This document shows, piece by piece, positions 61,918 through 64,000 of a stretch of DNA of 64,000 bases; the stretch's first letter is position 1; each line of letters opens with the position of its first letter. The stretch is from Diplolepis rosae. Lineage: Eukaryota; Arthropoda; Insecta; Hymenoptera; Diplolepididae. The position numbers were made by a program, and so were the translations under genes. The notes under the pieces are model-generated. The model was not told the origin of the DNA and ran no database searches. It was given only the letters and a program-made list of their open reading frames with translations. The DNA lies in contig JAPYXD010000680.1 of assembly GCA_030998225.1 (NCBI GenBank), forward strand, positions 12,524,001 through 12,588,000. The letters are read 5' to 3'.

Positions 61918-62758
61918 TGTTAAGTCACAACTACGTAAATACTTACTTTAACCGAAGGTTCATCGTTTTAAGTTAGGATCAAATGATTCTCGCTTAGGGA
62001 TGAGGATAAGTCAGTAAAGAACACAATATTTAATAAAGTAAGACAAATTGAGTTTATTCTAAAGTGTAAGGTAACATAAACAAATTGAATTTCAACTCGA
62101 TACATTCATTATCGATAGGATTTATAAATACGGCACAGGCAATGGGCAAAAATTAAAAAAACAAACAAGAGAGACAGAGAGAGAGAGAAGTTCGGTACCT
62201 TTATATATCCTTGAAATTGCCTTATCTGATGGTCCACACAAGTGTAAATCAGTAGTTAGAAGAATCCCCACAGGTGTGACTGCGATGAAGTGATGTTAGA
62301 AGGGTCCCCACAGGAGTGACAAGGACAGAATGTGTATCACACTGGTGTGACGAAGACAGAATACGTATCACACAGGTACGACGAAGACACAGCAATTATA
62401 CTTCTTGGACACTGAGTCTAAGATCCTTTCAAAGATTGAAAAAACGGACCACGGTAAATTTATGACTCTCGGTTCTTAACAACCGGTAAAATTACTTCAC
62501 GCTGGGAATCCTTTTTAAAGTTTTCGAAAATGCCTCACTTAAATTCTGCTCACAAGACTGATTTTGACCCTGGTGGCATATCCTTTTATATTATATTTTT
62601 AGGTGACGTCACGCATTGCGCAGTATCCCGCTGTGTGTGACGTAGTTATATCCCTCTTTTTTCTATCGAGAGTTTTCTCTCTCTTAGTAATTTCCCCAAA
62701 TTTTCCCCAGACCTAGCCTGTGCCTTTGGTACATTCAAATACGTCGTAGCACGTGACA
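61918..62758 (-). mobile_element. Solo LTR (841 bases) with GAGA target duplication
   Basis: Plus-strand text begins TGTTAAGTCAC and ends CACGTGACA, so both ends have the TG...CA form, and GAGA precedes (61914-61917) and follows (62759-62762). The host mariner continues across it (AAGGAGA then TTATGTTGAAGAATAAA). On the minus strand there is a TATATAAAGG box (near 62200) and downstream an AATAAA signal (near 62060), the order expected in an LTR. Four units with CACAGGTGTGAC-like text occur at about 62265-62385. No internal retrotransposon genes remain. A 4-bp duplication suits Gypsy-type elements, but the family is not proven. Confidence 0.85.
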
Positions 62759-62845
62759 GAGATTATGTTGAAGAATAAAAATTATTTTACAGGCAAAAAT
62801 TGTCTTTTTCAGTGGTAGGCCGCGGACATTTGACCCGATGTAGTA

Positions 62846-63990
62846 TATCCATTAGAGCCACACTTGCATTTAAGAACTAGGATGCGCGTTTCGGCCATTG
62901 CGCTTCACGCTCTGAAGTATTTTAATAATATATTTCATTAGCAAACAAAAGATATTACTCTTATGAAAAAATGTTCATTGACGAATTTGTACACTGGGAA
63001 AAAAAACATGGTGAAATCAACGGGAATCGCCGGTGCTATTCAACGTTGCACTGACGGTAGAGCCAACGTTAAATCACCCAAAAGTGATCAGCTGTGGCAA
63101 TACTCGCGATTGTTCTTGTCAGTTCTTTTGTTTTCCTAATAAAAGTTTTCCTAATTATATATTGGTATTTAAAAGCAAAACACTGCCAATTTTATTATGG
63201 ATATGAAATTGCGTTATCGTGTGATATTTTCAAATAACACGGCGTTCCAGCGTTAATATTCCCGGTGAATTGACGGGGCTGACATAGCTGGATTAACGTG
63301 AGTTTTCAACGCTACATTGACGGTGGCGCAGCACGTTAACCTAACGTTGTAAAGGCGCCGATGCTCATTCCCGTCAATGCAACGGGAATTTCCGGATAAC
63401 CTGACGGTTTTTTTCCCAGTGTAGATGCCTTTGAAATAAACAATTTTGTTTCTGGACATTTTTTCCGCAACTCGTATATTTTATCTGGAAAAAAGGATTT
63501 TTGATTTTGAGGAAAATGTTTTTGATGAATAAAAGAAAAGGCATAATTCGTATGAAAAAATAGTCAATAGCAAATTCGTACATCATTTGAAAACGAAAAA
63601 TTTTATTTTATAACATTTTTTTCGTATCCCGCATAAATTTGGTGTAAAATGGAATTTTTCATTTTCGATGACGTTTTTTACGATTAAAACGGAAACTACG
63701 TGCCCGATCAAGAAATAGTCTCGAGTAAATTTGTATATCTTCTTGAGATAATCAATTTTGTCGCCTAGATTTTTTTCGTATCTCGTACAGTTGTTTTGGA
63801 AATCAAAAGTTTTTTTTTTAATAACATATTTCATTAGAAAACAAAAGATATTACTCCTATGAAAAAATGGTCATGTAAATACCTTTGAAATAAACAATTT
63901 TGTTTCTGGACATTTTTTCCATAACTCGTATATTTACTTGGTGATAAATAAATATTAAATGAATAAATGAATATTAATGTTTGCAGAAAT
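62846..63990. repeat. Continuation of the GCGC/~180-base module repeat
   Basis: After the mariner nest the text TATCCATTAGAGCCACACTT parallels 57138 onwards, followed by CATTGCGCTTCACGCTC. Modules with AAAAGATATTACTC, ATGCCTTTGAAATAAACAAT and CGTATCTCGTACA follow. Short minus-strand frames here belong to the repeat and are not called. Confidence 0.6.
62992..63421. mobile_element. CACTGGGAAAAAAA-ended MITE
   Basis: CACTGGGAAAAAAAAC at 62992 and GGTTTTTTTCCCAGTG ending at 63421 are inverted, with TA on both flanks. The interior has AACGGGAATCGCCGG and, inverted, ACGGGAATTTCCGG. The paralogous module at about 63870-63900 (AAATACCTTTGAAATAAACA) lacks the insertion and has a single TA, which supports a TA target duplication. 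Confidence 0.78.
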
Positions 63991-64000
63991 AAATAACTAA

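Larger units (their letters stand above)
58582..62843 (+). pseudogene. Decayed mariner element broken by nested insertions
   Basis: The ends are inverted: CTGCATGGGATGAAAAGTCC at 58582 and, at the right, GGACATTTGACCCGATGTAG ending at 62843; TA flanks both. Transposase pieces appear in order: N-terminus 58752-58984 (MDSMEFHVFIKHCF, WLDKCYG, YAEFKRG); second helix-turn-helix 59727-59802 continuing at 61100 (KIKMSQIADMV, STERVCHILHKHL); core to about 61527 (FLRRF, ETWIHYY, KVMVSIFWDAHG); C-terminal part 61707-61917 (PYSPDLTPSDYYLF). The first catalytic Asp is replaced by Arg (IIRETW), stops and frameshifts are frequent, and the HQDNAPCH region is absent. The pieces total about 1.2 kb, close to a mariner's usual 1.3 kb. 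Confidence 0.85.

Overview
AT-rich animal DNA, most likely from an insect and possibly a hymenopteran. The only host gene I can support codes for an insect-type transmembrane leucine-rich-repeat protein, and the rest is a repeat landscape of short palindromic DNA transposons, mariner elements, satellite arrays and one solo LTR. The order assignment rests on general appearance only.

Left end (1-5.8 kb): a minus-strand coding exon for a 736-residue type I membrane protein that looks like Windpipe (wdp), an LRR chondroitin-sulphate proteoglycan in Drosophila. The ATG lies just inside an exon preceded by a clear splice acceptor, so the 5' UTR continues upstream, at higher coordinates. Candidate upstream exons are at 5703-5752 and near 43288-43750. 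If the second is right, most of the window is first-intron sequence of this gene. A foldback element lies just past the stop codon.

Middle (5.8-56 kb): no convincing host coding sequence. It holds at least eleven copies of one MITE family (CTCTCTAAAT termini, CAGTGA-rich interior), several foldback elements flanked by TTAA, a 1.3 kb inverted repeat, a Tc1-like non-autonomous element, a fragment of a mariner-like transposase (minus strand near 16.2 kb), a 153-bp satellite array (37.85-40.5 kb) and a 184-bp satellite array (50.0-52.6 kb).

Right end (56-64 kb): transposons inserted in transposons. A decayed mariner (58582-62843) is broken by a foldback element, by a nearly intact second mariner (59803-61097), by foreign sequence that replaces its second catalytic motif, and by an 841-bp solo LTR with a 4-bp GAGA target duplication. 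All of this sits in copies of a larger repeat marked by GCGCTTCGCGCTC palindromes. Several copies of that repeat keep the unoccupied site, so the insertion order and a TA target duplication can be read directly.

No rRNA, intact tRNA, CRISPR array or bacterial gene was seen. Apart from wdp and the transposase, the open frames are short and sit in repeats or AT-rich DNA.
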